Shown: positions 17,645-26,693, numbered from the stretch's first letter. The stretch is 35,336 nt of DNA from Alphaproteobacteria bacterium (GCA_028281265.1 JANQKE010000194.1:1-35336), one strand, 5' to 3'. The notes: generated by a model not told the origin, from the sequence alone. Made by a program: numbers and translations.

Positions 17645-17661
17645 GATCGTCGCCGACGATC
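17645..17661. promoter_or_regulatory. 17-bp palindrome upstream of the TRAP operon, candidate operator
   Basis: Perfect 8-bp arms (gatcgtcg and cgacgatc) flank a single central base, 74 bases before the start of the fused permease gene and in the region shared with the divergent ABC-2 permease gene. Position and symmetry suit a dimeric repressor site. No regulator gene is nearby, so the binding protein is unknown. Chance palindromes of this length are possible in GC-rich DNA. Confidence 0.4.
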
Positions 17662-17856
17662 GTCTACCACCTACTGTGTCCGACGGTCCGCGGCGTGCGC
17701 AACCGGTTTCCCGCGACCCCTGCCCCGGGGTCGATTTGCGTCCGTCGCGCGGGATCGGGATCGAGGCTTGCGATGCCGGGCGTCGCCCCGGCCGGCCGAT
17801 CCCGATACGGTGCGGCCGGCTCGAAGGCCGTCCCAACCGCCGCGGAGCGTTCGTCC

Positions 17857-18666
17857 ATGTCACAGCCGGTTGCAGCTCCCCGCGCTCCCCGGCGGTTCGG
17901 GGTCGTCCAATGGGTCGGCCTGTGGACCCTCTACACCCGCGATCTCCGCCGCTACTTCCGGGAGTGGCTGGAGTCGATCATCGCACCGGTGTTCACCAGC
18001 CTGTTGTGGGTCGCGGTCTTCACCTTCGCCCTGGGACCGGACCGGTCGACGCCAGAAGGCCAGGCCGCGTTCACCTTCATCCTGCCTGCCCTGGTGTTGT
18101 TCGCGGGCCTGACCCGGTCGGCCGAGACCACCACCTTCAGCCTGATGTTCGACCGGATGGAAGGGATCCTGGCCGATATCCTGATGCCGCCCTTGTCCCC
18201 GCGGGAGATCACGGCCGCCTACGCCCTGGGCGGGGCCAGCACGGGGTTGGTGACGGTGGTTCCGGTGCTGGCGGTGATGCTGCTGGTGCCGGGCTTCACC
18301 GTCACAGCACCGGCGCTGGCTCTTGTGGCCCTGGTCCTGAGCTGCCTGATGCTGTCGGTGATCGGCATCCTTGCCGGGATCGCCTGCCAGAAATGGGATC
18401 ACATGGCCGCCGTGTTCGGTTTCGTGCTGATCCCGCTGGCCTTTCTGTCGGGCATGTTCGGGCCCGTCGCGGCGATGCCGGAGCCGGTGGCCTCGATCCT
18501 GCCCTTCACCCCGTTGTTCCACGCCTTCAACGCCTTCCGTGCTGCCACCATCGGCGTCTCGGAGGTGCCGCTGGGGCTCAGCCTGGCCGTGCTCGCGGTC
18601 TGGGTGGTCGGGCTTTGGACCCTGGCGGGCTATCTGATCCGGCGGGGCTGGCGGCTCAAGGACTGA
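17857..18666 (+). CDS. ABC-2 type transporter permease
   Basis: A 269-residue membrane protein of the ABC-2 permease family, which exports polysaccharides, drugs or other molecules with a separate ATPase. It has about six hydrophobic segments, an N-terminal LYTRDLRRYFREWLESIIAP region and a C-terminal FTPLFHAFNAFRAA motif typical of NodJ/Wzm-like permeases. The ATG at 17857 is supported by a GGAG box about 9 bases upstream; longer upstream frames run antisense through the TRAP permease gene. No ATPase gene is adjacent, so it is an orphan in this window. It diverges from the TRAP operon and converges on the PhzF-like gene. Confidence 0.88.
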   Translation: MSQPVAAPRAPRRFGVVQWVGLWTLYTRDLRRYFREWLESIIAPVFTSLLWVAVFTFALGPDRSTPEGQAAFTFILPALVLFAGLTRSAETTTFSLMFDRMEGILADILMPPLSPREITAAYALGGASTGLVTVVPVLAVMLLVPGFTVTAPALALVALVLSCLMLSVIGILAGIACQKWDHMAAVFGFVLIPLAFLSGMFGPVAAMPEPVASILPFTPLFHAFNAFRAATIGVSEVPLGLSLAVLAVWVVGLWTLAGYLIRRGWRLKD

Positions 18667-18704
18667 AGCGATCGAGGCATCGCCCCCCGGGGGCCGGGCC
18701 CGCA

Positions 18705-19508
18705 TCAATCCGGCACGGTGATCGTGCCTTCGAGATACGGGATCGCCCGGCCGGTCAGAACGACCCGTCCCCCGTCGAGCCGGCATGTGAGCCGACCGCC
18801 CCGGGCGGAGATCTGGGCGGCTTCCAGCACGGTCTTACCGAGCCGATCGGCCCAGTAGGGGGTCAGCATGCAGTGGGCCGAGCCGGTCACCGGGTCCTCG
18901 TCGATGCCGACCGAGGGCCCGAAGAAGCGGGAGACGAAATCGACGCCTGGGGTGTCGGCCGGTGCGGTGCAGATCACCCCGCGGGTCGGCAAGGCTGCCA
19001 CGGCCCGGAAATCCGGACGCAGATCGGCCACCGCCCAGGCCGAGCCGAACACCGCCAGCCAGTCGGGCCCGTGGAACAGCGTCGTCGGCGCAGCGCCGAG
19101 GGCGGCCGCGACCGCCGGGTCGGCCGCAGCCTCGGTCCGGGGCCAGGCGGGGAACCGCATCGACAGCCGTCCGTCCGCCTCGGCCTCGACCTCCAGACGG
19201 CCGGACCGGGTGCCGAACGCGACCGTATCGGTACCGGGGCGCAGATGGTGGAAGACCACGGCCGCCGCCGCCAATGTGGCGTGACCGCAGAGATCGACCT
19301 CCGCCGCCGGCGTGAACCAGCGCAGGCCGTAATCGCCCTCCGATCCGGCGCCCGCGACCAGGAAAGCGGTCTCGGACAGGTTGTTTTCGGCCGCGACCGC
19401 CTGCATCAGAGGGTCGGGCAGCCAGGCATCGAGCGGGATCACGGCTGCGGGGTTGCCGCCGAACGGCCGGTCGGCGAACGCATCCAGTTGATAGATCGGC
19501 AGTCGCAC
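18705..19508 (-). CDS. PhzF-like isomerase or epimerase
   Basis: The 267 residues match the PhzF family (about 260-290), which catalyses isomerisations or epimerisations with a catalytic Glu. The opening VRLPIYQLDAFADRPFGGNP is the family signature. Glu46 in ENNLSETAFL corresponds to Glu45 of PhzF. FTPAAEVDLCGHAT and the C-terminal half repeat of the fold (GIDEDPVTGSAHCMLTPYW) are present. I chose the GTG at 19508: GGAGG lies 10 bases upstream, and the open frame further upstream is merely antisense to an ATPase gene fragment. Substrate unknown; most bacterial members outside phenazine clusters are uncharacterised. Confidence 0.88.
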   Translation of the reverse strand: MRLPIYQLDAFADRPFGGNPAAVIPLDAWLPDPLMQAVAAENNLSETAFLVAGAGSEGDYGLRWFTPAAEVDLCGHATLAAAAVVFHHLRPGTDTVAFGTRSGRLEVEAEADGRLSMRFPAWPRTEAAADPAVAAALGAAPTTLFHGPDWLAVFGSAWAVADLRPDFRAVAALPTRGVICTAPADTPGVDFVSRFFGPSVGIDEDPVTGSAHCMLTPYWADRLGKTVLEAAQISARGGRLTCRLDGGRVVLTGRAIPYLEGTITVPD

Positions 19509-19514
19509 GGTGGT

Positions 19515-19688
19515 TTCGCCTCCGATGCCGAACGCCGGCACGGCTTCGCCGACGCCTTGGCGGAGTACGAGGATCTGCTCCGAGCCTACCCCGCCTACGG
19601 CTATGCCGTCGAGGAAATCCCGCACGGTTCCGTCGATGCGCGCGCGGACGCGCTGGACCGGCGGTTGCGGGCGCGCACCGCTGCCTGA
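19515..19688 (+). pseudogene. 3' fragment of the P-loop ATPase gene
   Basis: These 58 codons (including the stop) encode the same C-terminus as residues 142-198 of the ATPase at 9169-9765, from the Phe-Ala start through ERRHGFADALAEYEDLLRAY to the final Ala-Ala. The P-loop half is missing; the sequence switches abruptly to the start of the PhzF-like gene seven bases away. DNA similarity continues past the stop to 19725. There are about 13 differences in 211 bases, so the duplication is fairly recent. The frame is still open, but without a start, ribosome site or nucleotide-binding half it cannot make a working ATPase. Confidence 0.85.
19519..19523 (-). promoter_or_regulatory. Ribosome binding site of the PhzF-like gene
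   Basis: The minus strand reads GGAGG, 10 bases before the GTG at 19508. It lies inside the ATPase fragment. The matching place in the intact ATPase gene reads gccgcc rather than gcctcc, so the site depends on a base change in the duplicate. Confidence 0.65.
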
Positions 19689-19703
19689 AGCCGATCCGCG
19701 CCT

Positions 19704-20171
19704 TCAGGCTCGGGTGACCCGCGCGGCGTAGCAGCCCTGCTTGGCGAAGTGGACGTGTAGGCAGGCGACATCGGCGGCGGCGATCAAGCGCTCGATCACC
19801 GGCTCCAGCTCCGCTCCGTCGACCACATCGGCGTCGACAAGATCGCCGGTCGACGAGATCGCCCGCACCGACAGCAGACGCCGGCGCAGCATCTCGGGAA
19901 CCTCGCCGGGTGGTGGGAACGCCTGCGTCGCCCCTTCGCGGACATAGATCGCATGGCGCGCCCGGTAAGGCGTATCCGCCGGCAGGTGCTCGTAGTTGAG
20001 GAGATAGACCACCTCCCCTTCGGCGGCATCGGTCAGGCTGACCCGGCAGGGTGCGCCGGGGTTGGCGGGCACGACCTCGCGCCGGGCGGAGCGTTCGGCC
20101 AAGGCGGCATCGCTCAGGCTGAACAGCGGCCTGAACGGCGCCATCGGGAGCGCGTGGATCTGAAACGGCAT
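19704..20171 (-). CDS. DUF1203 family protein
   Basis: A 155-residue protein matching DUF1203: it opens MPFQIHALPMAPFRPLFSLS and contains the conserved core CRVSLTDAAEGEVVYLLNYE, then HLPADTPYRARHAIYVREGA and the C-terminal HVHFAKQGCYAARV. The conserved His and Cys residues could bind a metal or take part in chemistry, but no function is known to me. The ATG at 20171 has GAGGA about 8 bases upstream. It is divergent from sbtA (183-base gap). Its last codons and stop lie within DNA shared with the 3' flank of the intact ATPase gene near 9132. Confidence 0.9.
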   Translation of the reverse strand: MPFQIHALPMAPFRPLFSLSDAALAERSARREVVPANPGAPCRVSLTDAAEGEVVYLLNYEHLPADTPYRARHAIYVREGATQAFPPPGEVPEMLRRRLLSVRAISSTGDLVDADVVDGAELEPVIERLIAAADVACLHVHFAKQGCYAARVTRA

Positions 20172-20354
20172 GCGGTTTTCCTCAGACTGCGGGAAGATCG
20201 GGGAGTCCTCTCCGGATAGACGGGTCGGGTCGCTATCGCCTCCCGCTTGTTGCGCCGGATATGGCCCTCGGTGCACACCCTCCACCGGTTTCGGGCCTTG
20301 ACGTCGCGGCCGATCCGGTCCCGTTTCGTTGCCAGCGTAACTGGGGATCGATCG

Positions 20355-21362
20355 ATGGACATGCTGGTGGATTTCGCGAGCCGGTTCGTATTGCAGTTTC
20401 AGGCGCCGGCCTTGGCGTTCCTGATCGGCGGGATGGTGATCGCCGCCCTGGGCACCAAGCTCGAGATCCCCGATGCGATCTACAAGTTCGCCGTGTTCAT
20501 GCTGCTGATGCGCATCGGCCTGAACGGCGGCATGGAGATCCGGGAGGCCGAACTCGGGGACATGCTGCTGCCGGCGCTGTTCGCGATCGTGCTGGGCTGC
20601 GGCATCGTGCTGATCGGCCGGTTCACCCTGGCCTTGCTGCCCGGCGTCCGCACCGAGGACGGCATTGCCACCGCCGGCCTGTTCGGCGCGGTCAGCGCGT
20701 CGACCCTGGCGGCCGCCATGGTCGTCCTGGAGGAAGAGGCGGTGGCGTACGAGGCCTGGGTGCCGGCCCTGTACCCGTTCATGGATATCCCCGCCCTGGT
20801 CCTGGCGATCGTGCTCGCCAACATCCACCTGGCCAAGAAGAAGGGGGGCAAGGCGACCCAGGTGCGGGTGTGGCCGATCATCAAGGAAAGCCTGCAGGGC
20901 TCGGCCCTGACGGCGTTGCTGCTGGGCCTGGCCTTGGGCCTGCTGACCCGGCCGGACCGGGTCTTCGAGGGGTTCTACGACCCGCTGTTCCGCGGCCTGT
21001 TGTCGATCCTGATGCTGATCATGGGGATGGAGGCCTATACCCGGCTCAACGAGTTGCGGCGGGTGGCACATTGGTACGCGGTCTACGCCGCGATCGCGCC
21101 GCTCGCCCATGGCCTGCTCGCCTTCGGGCTCGGCTATCTCGCCCATCTGGCGACCGGGTTCAGCCCCGGCGGCGTGATCCTGCTGGCGGTTCTGGCCGCG
21201 TCGAGCTCCGACATATCCGGCCCGCCGACCTTGCGCGGCGGCATTCCGTCGGCCAACCCGTCCTCCTATATCGGGGCGTCGACGAGTGTCGGCACACCGG
21301 TTGCCATCGCGATCGGCATCCCCCTCTTCGTCGCCTTGGGCCAGGCCGTCTTCGGGGGGTGA
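20355..21362 (+). CDS. sbtA: SbtA-type sodium-dependent bicarbonate transporter
   Basis: The 335-residue membrane protein belongs to the SbtA/DUF897 family, known in cyanobacteria as sodium-dependent bicarbonate importers. About ten hydrophobic helices are arranged as two similar halves. Family blocks include ALGTKLEIPDAIYKF, LMRIGLNGGMEIR, GAVSASTLAAAMVVLEEE and the C-terminal AASSSDISGPPTLRGGIPSA followed by NPSSYIGASTSVGTPVAIAIG. I chose the ATG at 20355 because the family begins close to the first helix; a start at 20247 would add 36 charged residues. A PII-like partner gene lies tail-to-tail 41 bases downstream. Substrate could be bicarbonate or another anion. Confidence 0.88.
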   Translation: MDMLVDFASRFVLQFQAPALAFLIGGMVIAALGTKLEIPDAIYKFAVFMLLMRIGLNGGMEIREAELGDMLLPALFAIVLGCGIVLIGRFTLALLPGVRTEDGIATAGLFGAVSASTLAAAMVVLEEEAVAYEAWVPALYPFMDIPALVLAIVLANIHLAKKKGGKATQVRVWPIIKESLQGSALTALLLGLALGLLTRPDRVFEGFYDPLFRGLLSILMLIMGMEAYTRLNELRRVAHWYAVYAAIAPLAHGLLAFGLGYLAHLATGFSPGGVILLAVLAASSSDISGPPTLRGGIPSANPSSYIGASTSVGTPVAIAIGIPLFVALGQAVFGG

Positions 21363-21403
21363 GCGATGGCGGTGCGGGCCGATCGGGTGCCGGGCACGGA
21401 CGC

Positions 21404-21718
21404 TCAGAACTTGTGGGGCCGCAGGATCTCGACCTCTTCGAGATAGGTGATCCCGGAATAGTTGTCGAAATACTCCGCCGCGACGGCGTCGGCAATCCGG
21501 GTCGCGGTGTCGCGGGTGGCGGTGATGACCTCGATCTTGATGTTGGCGAAGGCATCGACCACCGCCGGCCGGCCGGACGAGCGCACCCCGCGGCTGCCCT
21601 TGCCGCCAGCGGCGACGATGGTGTAGCCGCTGCCTCCGGCCGCCTCGATGATCCGGGTCACACCCTCCTGGATGATCTTCTCGGTGATGATGACGATCTT
21701 GGTGGCCTTGTAGGTCAT
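21404..21718 (-). CDS. sbtB: SbtB-like PII-family signalling protein
   Basis: A 104-residue PII-fold protein. It resembles SbtB more than GlnB or GlnK: it has ATKIVIITEKIIQEGVTRII, then the T-loop region GGKGSRGVRSSGRP (about 39-51), which lacks the uridylylated Tyr of GlnB, and ends with FDNYSGITYLEEVEIL. SbtB binds cyclic AMP and adenine nucleotides and plugs SbtA when carbon is plentiful. The C-terminal CGPEGC redox loop of some cyanobacterial SbtB proteins is absent; this protein stops at RPHKF. Start codons GTG (21721) and ATG (21718) are adjacent; I use the ATG. It is convergent with sbtA rather than co-transcribed as in cyanobacteria. Confidence 0.88.
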   Translation of the reverse strand: MTYKATKIVIITEKIIQEGVTRIIEAAGGSGYTIVAAGGKGSRGVRSSGRPAVVDAFANIKIEVITATRDTATRIADAVAAEYFDNYSGITYLEEVEILRPHKF

Positions 21719-21916
21719 CACGCTGCCCCGTTGTGCCGTTCAGCATGGTTCGGTACTGCCGGGCTCGGATGCCGGTCAAGGCGCCGCAACGCAACGGCGC
21801 GGCGATCGACCGCTCCCGATCGCCAGGATAGCATCCCGTCCCGCCCTTGTCCGGGCGCGCGGGGGACGAAGCCGGCGGGGTGTCGCCCACGGGGTCGGCG
21901 GACCCGCGACGCAGGA

Positions 21917-22678
21917 TCAGGCCGCCAAGAACCCCATCGCCCCGCGGCCGACCAGCCACAGGCTCATCAACGCACACAGACCCAGCACGGCCGGCCGGAG
22001 CCAACGGGTGTCCGGGAGCCGGATGATGTAGCGCGACAGGGCAAAGCCGATCAGTGCTGCCGGCACCAGCTTGAGCGCGAGCAGGATATCGGTCCAGCCG
22101 AAGGCCCCGAAACCCGCCAGCGACAGCATCGACACGATCGCCCCGATCAACAGGAACGCGCTGACCGTCGCCCGCATCTCCGGTCCGTGCACACGCTGGA
22201 AGACCAGGGCGATCGGCGGCGCCCCGATCGATGTCAGCGTGCCCATCAGCCCGGATACGAAGCCCGCGACCACCACATTGGGCGTGGTCGGCTGCACGGT
22301 CTTGGCCACGATCGACAGCATCACCGCCGTCAGGACCAGCAGCCCGAACAGGGCCTGAAACAGCGCCGGCGATACCGCGGCCACGATCGCACCGGCCAGG
22401 ATCGCCCCGGGGATCCGGCCCGACAGCCCCGCCGCCAACCCCTTGAGATTGATCCAGCGGATCTCCCGCACCGCCGCCAACAGGGTCACGAGCGTGCCCA
22501 GGAAGATCACCGATCCCGGCACCAGCCGGGGATCGACCAGGAGCAGCACCGGCGCCGCGACCAGGCCGAAGCCGATCCCGGTCGACGCCTGGATCACGCC
22601 GGCCAGGAGGATCGCCGCCATCGCCCCCAGGAGCGGCAGCCAGTCGAGCACCGCCGGGCTCGCGACGACATCGGGCAT
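21917..22678 (-). CDS. Sulfite exporter TauE/SafE family permease
   Basis: A 253-residue membrane protein with about eight hydrophobic segments. The family's repeated glycine-rich motif appears twice, as GVIQASTGIGFGLVAAPVLL near the start and GFVSGLMGTLTSIGAPPIAL in the middle. Members export sulfite, sulfoacetate or other small organic anions. It lies 24 bases after the fused ABC ATPase gene on the same strand, so it is probably the last gene of that operon. It may remove a sulfonate or other anion left over from the imported substrate, but that is inference. Confidence 0.88.
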   Translation of the reverse strand: MPDVVASPAVLDWLPLLGAMAAILLAGVIQASTGIGFGLVAAPVLLLVDPRLVPGSVIFLGTLVTLLAAVREIRWINLKGLAAGLSGRIPGAILAGAIVAAVSPALFQALFGLLVLTAVMLSIVAKTVQPTTPNVVVAGFVSGLMGTLTSIGAPPIALVFQRVHGPEMRATVSAFLLIGAIVSMLSLAGFGAFGWTDILLALKLVPAALIGFALSRYIIRLPDTRWLRPAVLGLCALMSLWLVGRGAMGFLAA

Positions 22679-22702
22679 CGGCCGTGGTCCCGCCGCCCGC
22701 CG

Positions 22703-24751
22703 TCAGCGGTGCCAGCAGGCCAGCAGGTGGCCGTCGGCCCGCGGGCTCAGCGACGGCGGCGCGGCGCGGCACTGCTCGGTGACCAGCGGGCAGCGGCTGG
22801 CGAACCGGCAGCCTGGGGGCGGGGCCAGCGGGCTCGGCACCTCCCCGGGCCGGGTCGGGCGGATCTCGGCCCGCGGGTCGACCGGCGGCACGGCGGCGAG
22901 CAGCGTCTCCGTATAGGGGTGGCGCGGATCGGCGTAGACCCGGTCGCGGTCGCCCAGCTCGACGATCTGGCCCGCATACATGATCGCCACCCGGTCGGCG
23001 ATATGCCGGACGACCGCCAGGTCATGGGCGATGAACAGGTAGGTCAGGCCCAGCCGCGCCTGCAGATCCTGCATCAGATTGACCACCTGCGCCCGGATCG
23101 AGACGTCCAGCGCCGACACCGGCTCGTCGGCGACGATGAACGCCGGCTCCAGGGTCAACGCCCGGGCGATGCCGATCCGCTGGCGCTGACCGCCGGAGAA
23201 CGCGTGCGGGTGCCGGGTGACGGCATCAGCCGGCAGCCCGACCAGCGCCAACAGATCGACCACCTGATCCCTGAGCGCCCGCCTGTCCGGCGCCAGGCCG
23301 TGCACGATCAAGGGTTCGGCGACGATGTCGAACACCGTCATCCGCGGGTTCAGGCTGGCATACGGGTCCTGGAAGATGAGCTGCATGTCCCGGCGCAGCC
23401 GGCGCAGCGGCTCACCGGTCAGGGTGGTTATCGACTGCCCGCGATAGCGGACATCGCCTCGGGTGATCGGGGCGCGGCGCAGGATCGCCCGGCCGGTGGT
23501 GGTCTTGCCCGACCCGCTCTCGCCCACCAGCCCCAGCGTCTCGCCGGCCCGGACGGTGAAGCTGACCCCGTCGACCGCCTGCACCACCCGCCTGGGGCCG
23601 AACAGCCCGTCCCGGCCGGCCGGGAAATGCACGGTCAGGCCCTCGACCGCGACCAACGGATCGGGCCGGACCGCGGCCGACCCTCCGGCCGGCGACGCGG
23701 CTGCGGGCACGGTCTCGGGCTCGGTCACCGGGTGCCAACAGGCCACCCGGCCGCCCGTTCCTCCCGGCTTCGGGCCGAGCGGCGGCCGGGTTCGGCAGGA
23801 ATCGGTCCCGCGCGCACAGCGGGGGAGAAAGGCGCAGCCTTGCGGGGGCCGGCGCAAATCCGGGGGCTGGCCGTCGATGGTCAACAGCCGGTCGAGGCGG
23901 GTCTCCAGCGCCGGGGTGGAGCGCAGCAGGCCGCGGGCATAGGGATGGGCGGGCCGCAGCAGCACCGCATCGGCCCGATCCCGCTCGACCACCGTGCCGG
24001 CATACATCACCGCCACCTGCTGGCACAGCCGGGCCACCACGCCGAGATCATGGGTGATCATCAGCACCGCCAGCCCCAGCCGCTGGCGCAGGTCGATCAA
24101 CAGATCGAGGATCTGGGCCTGGACCGTGACGTCCAGGGCCGTGGTCGGCTCGTCGGCGATCAGCAGTTCGGGCTCGCTGGCCAGGGCCATGGCGATCAGG
24201 GCGCGCTGGCGCATCCCGCCCGACAGCGCGTGCGGCAACTGCCGGAACCGGCGTTCCGGCGCGTTGATGCGCACGAGGTCGAGCAGCTCCAGAGCCCGGA
24301 CCCGGGCCTTGGCCGGCTCCATCCCCTTGTGGCGGACCAGGACCTCGCCGATCTGCCGGCCGATCGAGAACAGCGGATCGAGGCTCGTCATCGGGTCCTG
24401 GAAGACGATCGCGATCTCCCCGCCGCAGACCTGCCGACGATAGGCCGCGGCCGCCGGCCCCAGCAGGCTCCTTCCCTTCCAGCTTATATCGCCGCCGGTG
24501 ATCTCCCCCGGCAGATGGATCAGGCCCATGATCGCCTGGCTGGTGACGGACTTGCCGCACCCGCTTTCCCCGACCAGGCCGAGCGCCGCCCCCTTGCCGA
24601 GGCTGAAGGACACGCCCCGCACCGCATGCACCAGACCGCGACGGGTGTAGAAGTCGACCGTCAGCCCCTCGACGCTGAGCAAGGGGGCCTCGGCCTCGGA
24701 TGCCGGGGGTGCGGCCAGGGTGGTCGGCGCCGGCGGCAGCGTGGTGGTCAT
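22703..24751 (-). CDS. Fused double ATP-binding protein of a Dpp/Opp-type ABC importer
   Basis: The 682 residues contain two complete ATPase domains. Domain 1 (about 25-300) has [16 protein letters not shown] and [12 protein letters not shown]. Domain 2 (about 360-650) has [16 protein letters not shown] and [12 protein letters not shown]. Each domain is followed by the oligopeptide-transporter tail with clustered Cys ([15 protein letters not shown]...ACWHP and [15 protein letters not shown]...ACWHR), which carries an Fe-S cluster in some DppD/DppF proteins. It powers the permease encoded just upstream. The ATG at 24751 overlaps the permease stop in ATGA. A longer frame upstream is only antisense to nothing and runs through the permease gene. 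Confidence 0.93.
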   Translation of the reverse strand: MTTTLPPAPTTLAAPPASEAEAPLLSVEGLTVDFYTRRGLVHAVRGVSFSLGKGAALGLVGESGCGKSVTSQAIMGLIHLPGEITGGDISWKGRSLLGPAAAAYRRQVCGGEIAIVFQDPMTSLDPLFSIGRQIGEVLVRHKGMEPAKARVRALELLDLVRINAPERRFRQLPHALSGGMRQRALIAMALASEPELLIADEPTTALDVTVQAQILDLLIDLRQRLGLAVLMITHDLGVVARLCQQVAVMYAGTVVERDRADAVLLRPAHPYARGLLRSTPALETRLDRLLTIDGQPPDLRRPPQGCAFLPRCARGTDSCRTRPPLGPKPGGTGGRVACWHPVTEPETVPAAASPAGGSAAVRPDPLVAVEGLTVHFPAGRDGLFGPRRVVQAVDGVSFTVRAGETLGLVGESGSGKTTTGRAILRRAPITRGDVRYRGQSITTLTGEPLRRLRRDMQLIFQDPYASLNPRMTVFDIVAEPLIVHGLAPDRRALRDQVVDLLALVGLPADAVTRHPHAFSGGQRQRIGIARALTLEPAFIVADEPVSALDVSIRAQVVNLMQDLQARLGLTYLFIAHDLAVVRHIADRVAIMYAGQIVELGDRDRVYADPRHPYTETLLAAVPPVDPRAEIRPTRPGEVPSPLAPPPGCRFASRCPLVTEQCRAAPPSLSPRADGHLLACWHR

Positions 24752-25770
24752 GACGGCCCCTTGGCCAGCATCCTGGCCCTGAGCCCGGGGCTGCCGATGA
24801 TCCGCCGGGCGAAGCGCTTCTCCCGCTCCAACGGGTCGGAGGTGACCCGCGACCAGCTCGCCACCAGGTTGATCGCCAGCACCGTCAGCGCGATGGCGAT
24901 GCCGGGGAAGGTCACCAGCCACCAGGCGCGGAACATGTAGTCCTTGCCCTGGGCCACATCGAGGCCCCAGGAGGTCGCCGGCGGCTGCACGCCCAGACCG
25001 AGGAAGGACAGCGCCGCCTCGGCCAACACGATGCGGGCGAACTCCAAGGTCGCCAGAGTCAGCAACGGGGAGGCGAGATTGGGCAAGAGGTGGCGCCACA
25101 GCACCCGGCCGGGCCGGCAGCCCACCATCTCCGCGGCTTCGACATAGGCGGTGTGGCGCAGTCCGAGCACGATCGACCGGGTGATGCGGGTGTAGACCAT
25201 CCACCCGTTCAGCGCGAGGACGACGATCACCGTCATCGTGCTCGGCCCGACCACGGCCAGGATCATCAGGGCCAGGAGGAGCCCGGGAAACGCGATCTGG
25301 ATGTCGACCACGGCGACGATGAAGGCGTCGGTCCGGCCACCGGCATAGCCGGCGATCAGGCCGATCAGCACGCCGAACCCGCCGGCCAGGGCGACCGTCC
25401 CCAACCCCACCAGCAGCGAGATGCGGGAGCCGTGCAGGATCCGGGACAACACGTCCCGGCCCAGATGGTCGGTGCCCAGGATGTGGGCCCAACTGCCGCC
25501 GTCCATCCACACCGGCGGGCGCAGCCGCAGGATGATGTTCTGAGCCGCCGGGTCATGCGGGGCGATCCACGGGGCGAACAGGGCGACGATCACCAGGGCT
25601 GCCAGGAACACCGCCCCCAGAAGGCCGGGGATGTCGGCCAGGAGCTCCGACCAGATCGACTCCGCCCGGCGCTCGGCCAAGGGGGCCTCCGCCCGCAAGC
25701 CGTCGGCCGCAGGCTCGACCTTGACCGGCTCGACCGTCGAGGCGGCGGGCAGATCGACGTCCTGGCTCAT
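24748..25770 (-). CDS. ABC transporter permease, DppC-like
   Basis: A 340-residue inner-membrane permease for peptides or similar solutes. A cytoplasmic tail of about 45 residues precedes the first helix. Typical DppC features are the HDPAAQN motif, [20 protein letters not shown], and the EAA loop [21 protein letters not shown] that docks onto the ATPase, followed by [14 protein letters not shown]. Start and stop overlap the neighbouring genes in ATGA. The N-terminal tail is longer than usual. Confidence 0.92.
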   Translation of the reverse strand: MSQDVDLPAASTVEPVKVEPAADGLRAEAPLAERRAESIWSELLADIPGLLGAVFLAALVIVALFAPWIAPHDPAAQNIILRLRPPVWMDGGSWAHILGTDHLGRDVLSRILHGSRISLLVGLGTVALAGGFGVLIGLIAGYAGGRTDAFIVAVVDIQIAFPGLLLALMILAVVGPSTMTVIVVLALNGWMVYTRITRSIVLGLRHTAYVEAAEMVGCRPGRVLWRHLLPNLASPLLTLATLEFARIVLAEAALSFLGLGVQPPATSWGLDVAQGKDYMFRAWWLVTFPGIAIALTVLAINLVASWSRVTSDPLEREKRFARRIIGSPGLRARMLAKGPS

Positions 25771-26693
25771 GCCGCCTTGAGCTCGATGCGCGGATCGATC
25801 GCCTTGTAGACGATGTCGAGGATCAGGTTGACGGCGACGACGATGATCGCGGTGACGAACACGATCGCCTGCAACAGGATCAGGTCCTGCCGTTCGATCG
25901 CCTGGATCGCGGTCAGTCCCAGACCGGGCCAGGCGAAGACGGTCTCGACCACGACCGTGTAGCCGCTAAGCGCCCGGATCAGCTCCCACCCGCACAGGGT
26001 GAGGACCGGCACGGCGGCATTGCGCAGCGCGTGCACGCCGACCACCTGCCATTCGAGCAGGCCCTTGGCCCGCAGGGTCTTTACGTATTGCCGGTTGAGC
26101 TCATCCATCATGGTCGAGCGGACCACCATGATGATCCGGGTCATCGCCGGGATCGCCAGCGTCAGGGCCGGCAGGATCACATGCTCGACCCCGCCGCGGC
26201 CGGACGTCGGCAGCCAGCCGAGCTGGACGGCGAACAGGACGATGAACAGCAGTCCCAGCCAGAACTGGGGTACCGACAGGCCGATCAGACTGACGAGAAC
26301 CACGACGCGGTCGAACAGCCCCTCGGGCTTGAGGGCGGCGAGAATGCCCAGCGGCACGGCGACCACGACTGCGAGTCCGATGGCGCTGAAGGTCAGGATC
26401 AGGGTCGCCGGCAGGCGCTCGGCGATGATCTCCATCGCCGGCCGGCGCTGCCACAGGCTGTCGCCGAAATCGAGTGCCACGGCATCGCCGACGAAGACGA
26501 GGAACTGCTCCCAGATCGGCCGGTCAAGGCCCAGTTGCGCCTCGAACAGGGCCCGCTGGTCGGCCGTCGCCTCCAGCGGCAGCATCACCCGCACCGGATC
26601 GCCGATCAGGCGGGTGAGGACGAACACCACCACCACCACGCAGAAGACGACGATCACCCCCTGCCACAGGCGGTGCACCACGAACCGGCTCAT
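25767..26693 (-). CDS. ABC transporter permease, DppB-like
   Basis: A 308-residue DppB-type permease, the usual partner of DppC. It opens MSRFVVHRLWQGVIVVFCVV, contains the GLDRPIWEQFLVFVGDAVALDFGDS region of the periplasmic loop, and has the EAA-like loop VKTLRAKGLLEWQVVGVHAL followed by RNAAVPVLTLCGWE. It begins 59 bases after the binding-protein gene and ends in an ATGA overlap with the DppC-like gene. Confidence 0.92.
   Translation of the reverse strand: MSRFVVHRLWQGVIVVFCVVVVVFVLTRLIGDPVRVMLPLEATADQRALFEAQLGLDRPIWEQFLVFVGDAVALDFGDSLWQRRPAMEIIAERLPATLILTFSAIGLAVVVAVPLGILAALKPEGLFDRVVVLVSLIGLSVPQFWLGLLFIVLFAVQLGWLPTSGRGGVEHVILPALTLAIPAMTRIIMVVRSTMMDELNRQYVKTLRAKGLLEWQVVGVHALRNAAVPVLTLCGWELIRALSGYTVVVETVFAWPGLGLTAIQAIERQDLILLQAIVFVTAIIVVAVNLILDIVYKAIDPRIELKAA

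Noticed and set aside
17098-17856. N-terminal extension of the ABC-2 permease gene
   Set aside because: The extension is antisense to the TRAP permease, hydrophilic and Arg/Gln-rich, and the ATG at 17857 has a ribosome site and a typical family start.
18682-18694. GC palindrome gccccccgggggc between two convergent genes as a bidirectional terminator
   Set aside because: The arms meet without room for a loop and no T-run follows on either side.
20261-24940. A 1559-codon open frame on the plus strand
   Set aside because: It runs in sense through sbtA in another frame and antisense through sbtB, the TauE gene and the double ATPase. Composition is Arg/Pro/Gly/Asp-rich with no domain, as expected for shadow frames in GC-rich DNA.
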